Shown here piece by piece: positions 1 to 8,392 of a stretch of DNA of 64,000 nt. The DNA comes from UBA935 sp031555615 (GTDB lineage Bacteria; Bacillota; Clostridia; Lachnospirales; Lachnospiraceae), in contig JAVBUF010000043.1 in assembly GCA_031555615.1 (NCBI GenBank), positions 1 through 64,000 of the forward strand. The letters run 5' to 3'. The translations under genes were made by a program, and so were the position numbers. The notes under the pieces are model-generated. The model did not search any database. It saw only the letters and a program-made list of their open reading frames with translations, and was not told the origin of the DNA. Each line of letters opens with the position of its first letter. The first letter of the stretch is position 1.

Positions 1-204
1 TCTTTTCTTTTTGCCGTCGTAGTTCATGGTGTTCACTTTGGCAACCTTAGCGCCTGTAAACATTTTTTCCACAGCTTCTTTGATCTGGGTCTTGTTTGCT
101 TCCGGATGAACCAGGAAGGTATATTTCTTTTCGCCCATTCCTGCCATACTCTTCTCGGTGATAACAGGTTTGAGGATTACGTCATAATATTGAATCGCTG
201 CCAT
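1..204 (-). CDS. rplW: 50S ribosomal protein L23 (3' part outside window)
   Basis: L23 binds 23S rRNA domain III near the peptide exit tunnel and is a docking site for trigger factor and SRP. The first 68 codons are present and read as the conserved N-terminal half (VILKPVITEKS near residues 9-19, then a KYTFLVHPEANK strand-turn); the gene runs off the left edge. Its ATG overlaps the TAA of rplD by one base (TAATG), so the two are translationally coupled. Position directly after rplD is the standard S10 operon order. Identification is secure; only the C-terminus is missing. Confidence 0.95.
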   Translation of the reverse strand, partial: MAAIQYYDVILKPVITEKSMAGMGEKKYTFLVHPEANKTQIKEAVEKMFTGAKVAKVNTMNYDGKKKR

Positions 205-824
205 TATGCATACACCTCCTCAATCTTGGCAACTGCATCCTTGGTCAGGATAACGGTGTCGCCTTTCATAATATCATAAACATTGATCGTATTGATCTGT
301 GCGGTCTTTACTGCAGGAATGTTTTTTGCACTCATTACCACTTTTTCATCATTCTCTGCTATAACCACCAGTGCCTTGGATACTTTCAGGTTATCTAAAA
401 CGCCCTGGAACTTTTTGGTCTTGATTTCATCGAATTTGAGTTCGTCGATAACGATCAATTTATTTCCCTGCACTCTGCTGCTTAATGCCGACTTGAGAGC
501 CAGTCTTTTTTCTTTCTTGTTCAGCTTGAAGCTGTAATCTCTGGGAGTGGGAGCGAATACCACGCCGCCTCCTGTCCACTGGGGAGATCTGGTTGAACCC
601 TGTCTTGCATGACCGGTTCCCTTCTGTCTCCAAGGTTTTCTTCCGCCGCCGGAAACTTCTGCACGAGTTTTTGCTTTCTGTGTTCCCTGACGATTGTTGG
701 CCAGCTGCTGCACAACTGCCATGTGTACCAAATGCTCATTTACTTCAACGCCGAAGACTGCATCATTTAATTCGATTGTGCCGACTTCTTTGCCTTCCAT
801 ATTATAAACAGATACGTTTGCCAT
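204..824 (-). CDS. rplD: 50S ribosomal protein L4
   Basis: L4 (206 residues, normal length) is a primary 23S rRNA binder whose extended loop lines the exit tunnel. The loop is recognisable at about residues 45-90, with the conserved GGGRKPWRQKGTGHARQG segment. In proteobacteria L4 also represses its own operon; whether it does so here is not shown by the sequence. It sits 36 bases after rplC and overlaps rplW by one base. Family identification is secure. Confidence 0.98.
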   Translation of the reverse strand: MANVSVYNMEGKEVGTIELNDAVFGVEVNEHLVHMAVVQQLANNRQGTQKAKTRAEVSGGGRKPWRQKGTGHARQGSTRSPQWTGGGVVFAPTPRDYSFKLNKKEKRLALKSALSSRVQGNKLIVIDELKFDEIKTKKFQGVLDNLKVSKALVVIAENDEKVVMSAKNIPAVKTAQINTINVYDIMKGDTVILTKDAVAKIEEVYA

Positions 825-860
825 CTGAATGGTCCTCCTTTCATTTTGCGAAACTGCAAA

Positions 861-1544
861 TTATGCGTTTGCCTTTACAGTTTCTTTAATGGTCACTAAT
901 GCTTTCTTAGGTCCGGGTACTGCACCTTTTACCAAAAGAAGATTCTTTTCAGCATCTACTCTTACTACTTCAAGGTTCTGCACTGTAACCTTTACGCAAC
1001 CCATGTGACCAGGCATGGCTTTTCCCTTAAATACACGGCTGGGGGATGAAGCTGCACCATTGGAACCCTGATGGCGATGGAACTTGGAACCATGAGCCAT
1101 AGGACCTCTGTGCTGTCCGTGTCTCTTGATAGCACCCTGGAATCCTTTACCTTTGGAAACAGCAGATGCATCGATTTTATCTCCGGCTGCAAAGATATCA
1201 GCTTTAATCTCATTACCAAGTGCATATTCTTCTGCGTTTTCAAATTTGAATTCTCTTACATATCTCTTGCAGGAAACTCCTGCTTTTTCGAAGTGGCCTT
1301 TCTGTGCTTTGTTAACACCATGTCTGTGGATCACTTCTTTTTTACCGCTTTTATCTTTGTTAACAATTCTTTCTTTCTTGTCAACAAAACCAACCTGTAC
1401 GGCACTGTAACCGTCGTTGTCAGCCGTTTTAACCTGGGTTACCACACAAGGTCCGGCCTGAAGTACGGTTACAGGGATCAGGGAACCGTCTTCATTGAAG
1501 ATTTGAGTCATTCCGACTTTGGTCGCTAAAATAGCTTTTTTCAT
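861..1544 (-). CDS. rplC: 50S ribosomal protein L3
   Basis: L3 (227 residues) is an early-assembly large-subunit protein reaching to the peptidyl-transferase centre. The N-terminus (KVGMTQIFNEDG) and the central RHGQHRGPMAHGS and KGKAMPGHMG segments are diagnostic. It is somewhat longer than the roughly 210 residues common in bacteria, with a short Lys/Ala-rich C-terminal extension. It lies 99 bases after rpsJ in the S10 operon, and a clear AGGAGG-type site precedes the ATG. Confidence 0.98.
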   Translation of the reverse strand: MKKAILATKVGMTQIFNEDGSLIPVTVLQAGPCVVTQVKTADNDGYSAVQVGFVDKKERIVNKDKSGKKEVIHRHGVNKAQKGHFEKAGVSCKRYVREFKFENAEEYALGNEIKADIFAAGDKIDASAVSKGKGFQGAIKRHGQHRGPMAHGSKFHRHQGSNGAASSPSRVFKGKAMPGHMGCVKVTVQNLEVVRVDAEKNLLLVKGAVPGPKKALVTIKETVKANA

Positions 1545-1643
1545 GTTTACCTCCTGTTTGTTCTACAGCGGCCCGGGAAATCTGATCCCGTGCATCTAGT
1601 AGGGGTCCGTTTTTGTTTTGTTCTTCATAAGATGAAAATAAAT

Positions 1644-1961
1644 TTATTTGTTTTTCATCTTGATGTCGATGTATACACCGACGGGCATTTCCAATCTTTG
1701 CAGAGCATCTACCGTCTTGGGGGTAGGTGTCATGATATCGATCAGTCTCTTGTGGGTTCTTTGCTCGAACTGCTCTCTGGAATCTTTGTACTTGTGAACT
1801 GCTCGTAAGATAGTTACGATTTCCTTCTTAGTAGGAAGGGGTACCGGTCCGCTTACCTGAGATCCGTTCTTCTTTACTGTTTCGATAATTTTTTTTGCAG
1901 ATGCATCAACCAATTGATGATCGTAAGCCTTGAGTGTGATTCTCATTACTTGACTTGCCAT
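1644..1961 (-). CDS. rpsJ: 30S ribosomal protein S10 / NusE
   Basis: S10 (105 residues) is a 30S head protein and, as NusE, a transcription antitermination factor. The fold is recognisable from RITLKAYDHQLVD at the N-terminus, GPVPLPTKKE near the middle and RTHKRLIDIMTPTPKTVDALQRL near the end. It is the first gene of the operon, following a leader of about 300 nt and a strong promoter at 2268-2296. The start has a strong AAAAGGAGGCG site immediately upstream. Confidence 0.98.
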   Translation of the reverse strand: MASQVMRITLKAYDHQLVDASAKKIIETVKKNGSQVSGPVPLPTKKEIVTILRAVHKYKDSREQFEQRTHKRLIDIMTPTPKTVDALQRLEMPVGVYIDIKMKNK

Positions 1962-2261
1962 AAAAAAAGTCGCCTCCTTTTCGCACTTTTAGTTAATAAG
2001 TACGACAAGCGGTGACTGTACACTCTCCCGTGTGTGTCATGTTCTTTTACGCAGATATGGAAGGGATTCCTTCCTGCTTCAAAAGTACTTGCATCAGCAC
2101 GTTGTTTCTGTCCGCAGACAGACATATGTTTGTACAGTGACTTGCCGTCAGATTATTTAGCTGATTCTATGAACCAGCTTTTGACATTCGCTCCACGGAA
2201 AACCTGCAGTGCTTTTCAGCCTTGCAGCAACCTCACGTTTCACAGCTATCATGCCACAGCA
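1962..2261 (-). promoter_or_regulatory. Long 5' leader of the S10 operon
   Basis: Between the predicted start of transcription (about 2261) and rpsJ there are about 300 nt without a credible gene. The stretch holds compact hairpins: TCTGTC/GACAGA with loop CGCA at 2107-2122, GGAAGG/CCTTCC at 2059-2074, and an ACAC/GTGT pairing near 2020-2038. Leaders of this length on S10 operons carry autoregulatory or antitermination structures in some bacteria (L4 in Escherichia coli). I do not recognise a specific known leader family here. Confidence 0.45.
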
Positions 2262-2267
2262 ATGACT

Positions 2268-2296
2268 AGTATACATGATGTTTTCGCACCTTGCAA
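2268..2296 (-). promoter_or_regulatory. Sigma-A promoter of the S10 operon
   Basis: On the minus strand a -35 box TTGCAA (2291-2296) is separated by exactly 17 bases from a -10 box TATACT (2268-2273). An A/T-rich tract at about 2305-2338 lies upstream and could act as an UP element, fitting a strong ribosomal-protein promoter. Confidence 0.75.
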
Positions 2297-2415
2297 GTAT
2301 TTTCTTAAAAAAATTTAGATAAATTTAATATTTTTTTGATCTGGTTTTCGTGCAAAAGCACTAATGGTGGTTCAGGTAAAACCCCATACTACATGTAGTG
2401 CCCTGTATCCAAAGC

Positions 2416-2449
2416 AATAAGCGAGCTTCATTAAGAAGGCTCGCTTATT
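2416..2449 (-). terminator. Hairpin terminator after the FecR-domain gene
   Basis: A perfect 11-bp stem, AATAAGCGAGC (2416-2426) with GCTCGCTTATT (2439-2449), begins about 10 bases after the stop codon of the FecR-domain gene. The following U tract on the minus strand is weak (GCTTTGG), so termination may be partial. Confidence 0.6.
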
Positions 2450-2458
2450 CGTTGTTGC

Positions 2459-4276
2459 CTAGTGATTGCCGTTCTCGTTATCGTCAACATCATAGCTGGT
2501 GTCATCGGTATCGTCGGTATCGTCGTTATCATCGTTACCATCATTGTCATTATTATTGTTATTAACGATATTGATATTAACGATATTATTATTAACGATA
2601 TTGTTATTACCGTTATTATTATTATTGGTATGCTCTACTATTATCTCCAAGGGCGTCGGCTCGTCACCCGAAGCGGCTTTTATATTATCGAGTGAAAAGA
2701 GAATTGTTGCCCCTTCGCTGATCTTACGGCTATCCGTGGCACAAGTATATATGCCATTCAGGTATTCTTCTACCGCCCCCGATACATCTATCAAGCCGTC
2801 TTTTACACTGAAGCTACTCAATGGCAGCGAAAAATTCTCCGGATGTAATTCAGTCGGCCCATCAACTCCGGCTTCGTATTCAAGCAGGTCAATCCTTATA
2901 TCTACCTTTTCTTTAAATTCAACCCCCAGGACCGCCTCATAGGAACCATCATTAGAAGTCACCTTTACTTTCTGTACGGCATCCAACTCAACAAAATCAC
3001 CCAGCCATGGGTAGTCACTCAGCAGCCGCCCACCGGTAAGTGAATAATTGTGACCGCCTTCATGCTCCCGCAACTGATTCATCTTATATTTAATACCTGT
3101 TTCAAGGCACTCTCCGCCAATATTCAAAAACACCGTTACCGGCATATTACCGATTATATCCGGCGGACCGGGATCATTCCCATTATGATTGCCGCCCTGA
3201 TTTTCATTCTTTCCCTCATCCGCATTCCCACTATTGCCGCTTCCCGAATCTGCATGCTCATCCGCCGCCACTGGCGCAGGGGCGACTGTAGGCACTGGGG
3301 TTGCATGGGGTATCGGAGTGGCTTCCGGAATGGCCGGCGGGATTTCCGTAGGGACCACCATCGGGGTAACTGCCGGAGTAGCCCGGGAAACCGCTTTCGG
3401 TTTTTCGGTCGGCACAGCCGAAGGACTTGAATTGCCTTCCGGAGTTATTTCATTTTTGGGTTCTATGGATGCCAAAGGAGAAACATTGCTGGCGGCCAAT
3501 TCCTCGGTGACCGTAAAAGTGTGGTCAAAAAAGGACCGATCCACTTCCCCAAGATCATACGGTTCTTCATTATTTTCCACTCCCTTCTGGGCCTCCTCTA
3601 TGGCACTTTGGCTCATGGGGGTATAAGGGATTTCTTTTTCCTTTACAAATGTTTTTACCGCTTCCGGCAAATCCGCTTCGGTTGCCGGCAGCATCTGCCA
3701 TTCACCTGCTGAATTGTCGATAACCTTCATTCCCTGCAAAATGTTGGCCTTGCGGCCGTCTGCATAGGCATGGGTCTCTCCTGTAATACCGATCAGGGTA
3801 TCCTTCCCAGCATCTGACTCCAGATAGTTGGATGTTCCCCTGACGCTCATTACCAGCCGAGGGGTATGAATTTCGTATCTGTCGCCTTCTTCCAGCTTGG
3901 TTTCCACATCACTGATGACATTCCCCTGCTGCAAGGACATAATATTGATATTGCCCGAAGAATCACGCCGAATAGCCGACAAGGCAAATACTGTATCAGA
4001 ACCTATTGTTACTTCCTTGCCCTGCTCCAGCTGGATTACCGCCAGGCCATCCTCACCGGTTAAAACAATATCAGCCTCCACCAAAGTCTGCCCTGCCACC
4101 AAATCTTCCGGAGTACCTTCTACCGAATGCTGAAATTTGGCAATTCCCTCCACCTTGGTCACCGAAACAGAAACGTCTCCCGATTCCTCTGCCATCTTGT
4201 CTTTTCCACAGGCGCTTAATGCAAGCGTCGTCAACACCGCTATGGTTATTAAGTAATACCTTCTCCTTATCCTCAT
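2459..4276 (-). CDS. FecR-domain lipoprotein with Pro-rich linker and Asn/Asp-rich tail
   Basis: The 605-residue protein has a signal peptide ending in the lipobox LSAC, so it should be a membrane-anchored surface lipoprotein. Residues about 60-170 resemble a FecR domain (an ADIVLTGEDGLAVIQL-like strand and SVRGTSNYLES). Then come a Pro/Thr/Ala-rich linker (about 270-345), a Gly/Asn/His-rich patch, a second beta-rich domain of unknown family (about 375-545) and a strikingly low-complexity Asn- then Asp-rich tail of about 55 residues. FecR domains occur in ferric-citrate signalling and also as stand-alone surface domains. It starts 4 bases after the CHASE2/HD-GYP gene, with its ribosome site inside that gene, so the two are surely co-expressed. 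I infer that it is an extracytoplasmic partner of that receptor. Ligand unknown. Confidence 0.8.
   Translation of the reverse strand: MRIRRRYYLITIAVLTTLALSACGKDKMAEESGDVSVSVTKVEGIAKFQHSVEGTPEDLVAGQTLVEADIVLTGEDGLAVIQLEQGKEVTIGSDTVFALSAIRRDSSGNINIMSLQQGNVISDVETKLEEGDRYEIHTPRLVMSVRGTSNYLESDAGKDTLIGITGETHAYADGRKANILQGMKVIDNSAGEWQMLPATEADLPEAVKTFVKEKEIPYTPMSQSAIEEAQKGVENNEEPYDLGEVDRSFFDHTFTVTEELAASNVSPLASIEPKNEITPEGNSSPSAVPTEKPKAVSRATPAVTPMVVPTEIPPAIPEATPIPHATPVPTVAPAPVAADEHADSGSGNSGNADEGKNENQGGNHNGNDPGPPDIIGNMPVTVFLNIGGECLETGIKYKMNQLREHEGGHNYSLTGGRLLSDYPWLGDFVELDAVQKVKVTSNDGSYEAVLGVEFKEKVDIRIDLLEYEAGVDGPTELHPENFSLPLSSFSVKDGLIDVSGAVEEYLNGIYTCATDSRKISEGATILFSLDNIKAASGDEPTPLEIIVEHTNNNNNGNNNIVNNNIVNINIVNNNNNDNDGNDDNDDTDDTDDTSYDVDDNENGNH
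2561..2605. repeat. Three 15-bp tandem repeats inside the FecR-protein tail
   Basis: ATTAACGATATT recurs at 2561, 2576 and 2591, an exact 15-bp period. Read on the minus strand it encodes repeated Asn-Ile-Val-Asn units. The period is a multiple of three, so copy-number change would keep the frame. Confidence 0.85.
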
Positions 4277-4280
4277 GTTG

Positions 4281-6920
4281 CTACCTTTCTAAAATAGACT
4301 TCATTAGATACATGACTGTGTTCTCCCCACAGATAACATTCATTTTCCCCTTATCATAAATTATGCAGTCGGCTGTCCGGGCAATTGCTTCTCCCAAATA
4401 TCCTTGTACCTCTTCCACCATGGACTGACTGCCTATTACATATCCCGCAGCCAAATATCCTTTGAAAAAGCAATAGATAATATACTCAATTTCACCCATT
4501 CCCTTCAGGGCAAAAAACATTTCATCTTTTTCCACATGGATAACTGCCGGACGCTTCATCAGTAAATCTGTTTCCATGGTACCTTCGTACCATGATATAT
4601 CAAAAAAACTGTTTTTGCAAGTAAAATCCGTTCCCCAGCCACTATTAACCGGCTGCAGCACAAATTGATCCTTTTCGATATTAGATTTATGGAAAATCGC
4701 CAAAAACTCCTGATAGATTTCTAAGCATCTGGAAATATCATGCCCCCCGACACCCTCACCGGATCCGGTTCCGCCCGGCTGCCAGTTTTCCGGCTTTATC
4801 TTATCAAGAAACACTTTGGTAATGTCCTTATCAAATTCCGTCCCGCTGTTTTCATAAAACAAATTCAGCACCCGATTGAGGGGCCATGCTTTTTTGTATT
4901 GGCGTTCACTGATTAATGCGTCATAAACATCCGCTATCTTAACAATTTTAGCCGTAACAGAAAGTTCATCCCCCGTTTTTCCATATGGATATCCTTTCCC
5001 ATCTATTCTTTCATGGTGGTACAAGATACCATCCAGAATCTCCGGCTCCAAATCCATATGCCCGACGATAGAATACCCTTTCACCGGGTGTTCTTTCATA
5101 ATCCGGACATCTTCCTCCGAATAAGGACCGGGCTTGCTCAGAACATTATCCGGTATACCGATTTTTCCCAAGTCATGGATGGTACCGGCGAACTTAATCT
5201 GTTCCACTTGTTCGGCTGGCAAACCCAGACTCTCCGCAATAAATTCGGAGATTTCGGCAACTCTTTGCGAGTGCCCGCTGGTAATCGGGTCCTTGGCATC
5301 AATAGCTGCAATCATACACTGAATCAGTTCATACAAAAACTGGGTTCGCTCCGCCGCTTCACGGGAGGCATTAAAATATATATAGGCATTGGCGATCATG
5401 GTCCCAACCGCTTTAATACTCATTTCATCATGCCTGCGTTTCATTCCCATTACGGTATACCGGGTCTGGCTCTTTTCTTTTCCCATTACCGGCAAACGCA
5501 AAAATATTTTGTGCTTAAAGGGCTCCTTTCCGGTATGATATGCAACTGTCAGCATATCTGCGCCGATATTTCCCTTATAACCATCCATTTCTTCGTCTTC
5601 GGGAAGAGCTTCCGCCTTAATAATCTCTATCTCATAAGTAACTTTTATTTTTTGACCCAAATCCTCTATGTATTCTGCAAAGGAACGGTACTTCATTTCC
5701 CCCGTAAAGCTGTTTCCCAAACGATACAAAGCATCAATGGACATCGTCTGGGCCGTAATCTTACCCTGGCTGGTGATCAGCCGGACTAACAACGACGAAA
5801 GATATCCCACTGCCACCGCCAGCAAGGCCGGAAGAACACCCATCCATATCAGCAGCTTCATGAACATGAATCGATTTAGAAGAATTACTGCTACCGGCAA
5901 CACTGCCAGGAACCAATAGCGTCTTTTCTTCGTATAGTGAGAACTCAGATAAGCCACTGTATACAAAGCAATCACATACAGACATTCCACCAAGCGCCCT
6001 GCGCGCAATGGGTTCCTTCCGGCCAGAAGGGTAACCATACTGTCAATATTGTACTGCACTCCCAGCACCAGGCCTTCGGCCGCTGTCACAACATCGGCTG
6101 CTCCAGCTGCATTCATTACAACAAATACAATAGCATCCTCAAATACTTCTTTGGGGACCTTCCCCTCCATTACATCCGCATATTCATAAATTTGAAAAGA
6201 ATCCCTTGGAGCCGGAAAGCGAAAAAAGGAGAAATCTTCTGCCAACACACTATGATAGGTTTCCCCATTTCCCTCAATAGTCAAATCCACCGTTCCATTC
6301 CCATTAAAGCCCCAGCCGATATTATAGCCGGAAGCCATTAATATGGCGGTGGCAAACGAGGGTGAAATCAGCGCTTCTTCCCGAATCAGGCGATAGCGTC
6401 TGACCTTTTGATCAGCATCGGGAATTCCGTTTGTAAATCCTTCTCCGGTAGCCGCCTCCAGTAAACTGTTCAGCGAATGAATTGCTTTCTTGCCCTCCTC
6501 AGCTTCTGCATATGCCAAAATAACATTTCCATGTTTTCTGATGGCTGCCGCAAATCGGGCATCGATTTCAGGATCGGTTTCATCCAGAAAAAGAATATCC
6601 ATTCCTACCGTTTTGGCTTCCATAAGATATTCCTCAAGCAATCTGGCATGCTGCTCTCGGGACCATGGCCACGAACCTATTTTTTCAATCGAACGGTCAC
6701 TTCCCACGATCAATATGATTTTTTCTTTGGAACTTGGAACATCCATATGGGATATATATCCATCCAAAAATACATTTTCCATCTGCTCTATTATCGGAAT
6801 CCGTAAAAATGTTATTATTACAAGAATCAAACAAGGTAGCACAGGAAAAAGAAAAAAGATCATTTTTTTATTTTTATGCATTGAATTATCCATTCCTATC
6901 ATTTCTCTCATATTTAACAT
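4281..6920 (-). CDS. CHASE2 receptor with HD-GYP phosphodiesterase domain
   Basis: This 879-residue membrane receptor has one N-terminal membrane segment (about 20-42), a large extracytoplasmic CHASE2 domain (about 45-300), three clustered membrane helices (about 310-380), a cytoplasmic linker, an HD-GYP domain (about 535-710) and a C-terminal domain of about 150 residues that I do not recognise. HD-GYP enzymes hydrolyse cyclic di-GMP; the metal site HDLGK (582-586) and the motif HHERIDGKGYP (635-645) are both intact, so activity is expected. The gene is translationally linked to the FecR lipoprotein downstream. The start is uncertain: the predicted promoter puts the transcript start near 6917, inside the first codons, so initiation may be at Met 4, 7 or 11 (6911, 6902, 6890). 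Confidence 0.88.
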   Translation of the reverse strand: MLNMREMIGMDNSMHKNKKMIFFLFPVLPCLILVIITFLRIPIIEQMENVFLDGYISHMDVPSSKEKIILIVGSDRSIEKIGSWPWSREQHARLLEEYLMEAKTVGMDILFLDETDPEIDARFAAAIRKHGNVILAYAEAEEGKKAIHSLNSLLEAATGEGFTNGIPDADQKVRRYRLIREEALISPSFATAILMASGYNIGWGFNGNGTVDLTIEGNGETYHSVLAEDFSFFRFPAPRDSFQIYEYADVMEGKVPKEVFEDAIVFVVMNAAGAADVVTAAEGLVLGVQYNIDSMVTLLAGRNPLRAGRLVECLYVIALYTVAYLSSHYTKKRRYWFLAVLPVAVILLNRFMFMKLLIWMGVLPALLAVAVGYLSSLLVRLITSQGKITAQTMSIDALYRLGNSFTGEMKYRSFAEYIEDLGQKIKVTYEIEIIKAEALPEDEEMDGYKGNIGADMLTVAYHTGKEPFKHKIFLRLPVMGKEKSQTRYTVMGMKRRHDEMSIKAVGTMIANAYIYFNASREAAERTQFLYELIQCMIAAIDAKDPITSGHSQRVAEISEFIAESLGLPAEQVEQIKFAGTIHDLGKIGIPDNVLSKPGPYSEEDVRIMKEHPVKGYSIVGHMDLEPEILDGILYHHERIDGKGYPYGKTGDELSVTAKIVKIADVYDALISERQYKKAWPLNRVLNLFYENSGTEFDKDITKVFLDKIKPENWQPGGTGSGEGVGGHDISRCLEIYQEFLAIFHKSNIEKDQFVLQPVNSGWGTDFTCKNSFFDISWYEGTMETDLLMKRPAVIHVEKDEMFFALKGMGEIEYIIYCFFKGYLAAGYVIGSQSMVEEVQGYLGEAIARTADCIIYDKGKMNVICGENTVMYLMKSILER

Positions 6921-6922
6921 TT

Positions 6923-6951
6923 ATTATACTTCTTTTTAATTTTACTGTCCA
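6923..6951 (-). promoter_or_regulatory. Promoter of the CHASE2/FecR operon
   Basis: On the minus strand TGGACA (6946-6951), a 17-base spacer and a consensus TATAAT (6923-6928). The predicted start of transcription falls at about 6917, which leaves almost no leader before the first possible start codons. Confidence 0.7.
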
Positions 6952-7021
6952 TCGCCCATTTATTTATTGGTAAATTTATATAAAAAAATCCGAACCGTAA
7001 CGGCTGATATAATGCTATCAG

Positions 7022-7051
7022 TTGACAGTCCTTACCGATTCAGAATATAAT
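7022..7051 (+). promoter_or_regulatory. Promoter of the DUF1015 gene
   Basis: TTGACA (7022-7027) and TATAAT (7046-7051) are both consensus, with an 18-base spacer. The DUF1015 start follows about 30 bases after the predicted start of transcription. Confidence 0.75.
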
Positions 7052-7087
7052 AGCCGTAAAATAACTAATATCAGAGGAGATTACCCC

Positions 7088-8326
7088 ATGCCAAGCATTA
7101 CCCCTTTTAGCAGCATCAGACCCAATAAGGACGTGGTACATCATGTGGCGGCACTGCCCTATGATGTTTATAACCGAAAAGAAGCTTGCGAAATCGTCGC
7201 CGCGTCACCACTTTCTTTTCTGCGGATCGATCGTGCAGAAACGGCCTTTCCGGAAGATGTGGACACTTATGACGACCGGGTCTATACCAAAGCCAAAGAA
7301 CTTTTGGATGGTATGATTGCTGATGGTACTTTTATAATAGAAGAAAGACCCTGCTATTATATCTATGAACTGACTATGGATGGACGGGCCCAAACCGGTA
7401 TCGTAGCCTGCTCCGCTGTGGAAGATTATGAGAACAGCATTATCAAAAAACATGAAAATACCCGGGAAGACAAAGAAATTGACCGGATTCGCCACGTGGA
7501 CACTACCAACGCTCATACCGGCCCTATTTTTCTGGTTTATCGTTCTCAGGATGTTATCAACCAAATTGTGGACAGCGTGAAAGCAAGTATTCCTGAATAT
7601 GACTTCACATCCGATGATGGTATCAGCCACCGTATATGGATTATCGAAGACGACGCGACCATTCAGACACTACAGACCTCTTTTGCAGCAGTTCCCTGCA
7701 CCTACATAGCCGACGGCCACCATCGTTGTGCATCTGCTGCCAAAGTCGGTATCCGGCGGCGGGAAGCCAATGCTGCCCATACCGGAAAAGAAGAATATAA
7801 CCGTTTTCTTTCGGTTCTCTTTCCCGATGATCAGTTATACATCATGCCCTATAACCGGGTGGTTACTGATCTGAATGGTCTGGATCAGGAGACCTTCCTC
7901 AAAGCCATCATCGCTAATGGCTTTTCTGTAGAACACATCGGAAAAGAGCCGGTTGCCCCCATCCGAAAAGGAACCTTCGGAATGTATCTGGCTGATGGCT
8001 GGTATCTGCTGACTGCCGAAAACAGGCTTTTCTCCACGGACCCTGTTGCCGGACTGGATGTTTCCATCCTGCAGGATCACCTGTTGGGACCGGTTCTGGG
8101 TATCGGTGACCCCCGAGTGGATAAGCGCATTGATTTTGTCGGCGGCATCCGGGGACTAAAAGAACTGGAAAAACGAGTGGCCGAAGATATGACAGTGGCT
8201 TTCTCCATGTATGCCACTTCCATCCAAGAATTACTGGACGTAGCTGATGCCGGATTACTGATGCCGCCCAAGTCCACCTGGTTTGAACCGAAGTTACGGA
8301 GTGGATTGTTTATTCATTCACTTTAA
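7088..8326 (+). CDS. DUF1015 family protein
   Basis: The protein (412 residues) belongs to the DUF1015 family, whose members are common in Clostridia and have no established activity. Typical features are the N-terminal LPYDVYNRKEA segment, a central YIADGHHRCASAAKVG motif (a His-rich, probably catalytic or metal-binding loop) and a C-terminal VDKRIDFVGG segment. In other genomes the family is often next to serA/serC; here it stands alone between convergent and divergent neighbours. The start at 7088 is chosen over an in-frame codon at 7022 because AGAGGAG lies 10 bases upstream of it, whereas 7022 is inside the promoter. Confidence 0.88.
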   Translation: MPSITPFSSIRPNKDVVHHVAALPYDVYNRKEACEIVAASPLSFLRIDRAETAFPEDVDTYDDRVYTKAKELLDGMIADGTFIIEERPCYYIYELTMDGRAQTGIVACSAVEDYENSIIKKHENTREDKEIDRIRHVDTTNAHTGPIFLVYRSQDVINQIVDSVKASIPEYDFTSDDGISHRIWIIEDDATIQTLQTSFAAVPCTYIADGHHRCASAAKVGIRRREANAAHTGKEEYNRFLSVLFPDDQLYIMPYNRVVTDLNGLDQETFLKAIIANGFSVEHIGKEPVAPIRKGTFGMYLADGWYLLTAENRLFSTDPVAGLDVSILQDHLLGPVLGIGDPRVDKRIDFVGGIRGLKELEKRVAEDMTVAFSMYATSIQELLDVADAGLLMPPKSTWFEPKLRSGLFIHSL

Positions 8327-8344
8327 AACATAAAAATGACATAA

Positions 8345-8385
8345 AACAGCTGATCCTGTCTCTTTTGAGAAATCGATCAGCTGTT
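8345..8385. terminator. Bidirectional terminator between DUF1015 gene and proB
   Basis: An 11-bp perfect stem AACAGCTGATC/GATCAGCTGTT is followed by CTTATTATTATG on the plus strand and by a T-rich stretch on the minus strand. It lies between two convergent genes and can serve both. Confidence 0.85.
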
Positions 8386-8392
8386 CTTATTA

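Noticed and set aside
2034..2318. 94-codon plus-strand frame in the S10 leader
   Set aside because: It lies opposite the predicted S10 leader, has no ribosome site and reads as an unordered Cys/Phe/Ser mix.
2462..2942. Two plus-strand frames opposite the FecR-protein tail, rich in Ile/Val/Leu
   Set aside because: They are shadows of the Asn/Asp codon runs on the minus strand (AAC/GAT read backwards gives Val/Ile), not membrane proteins.
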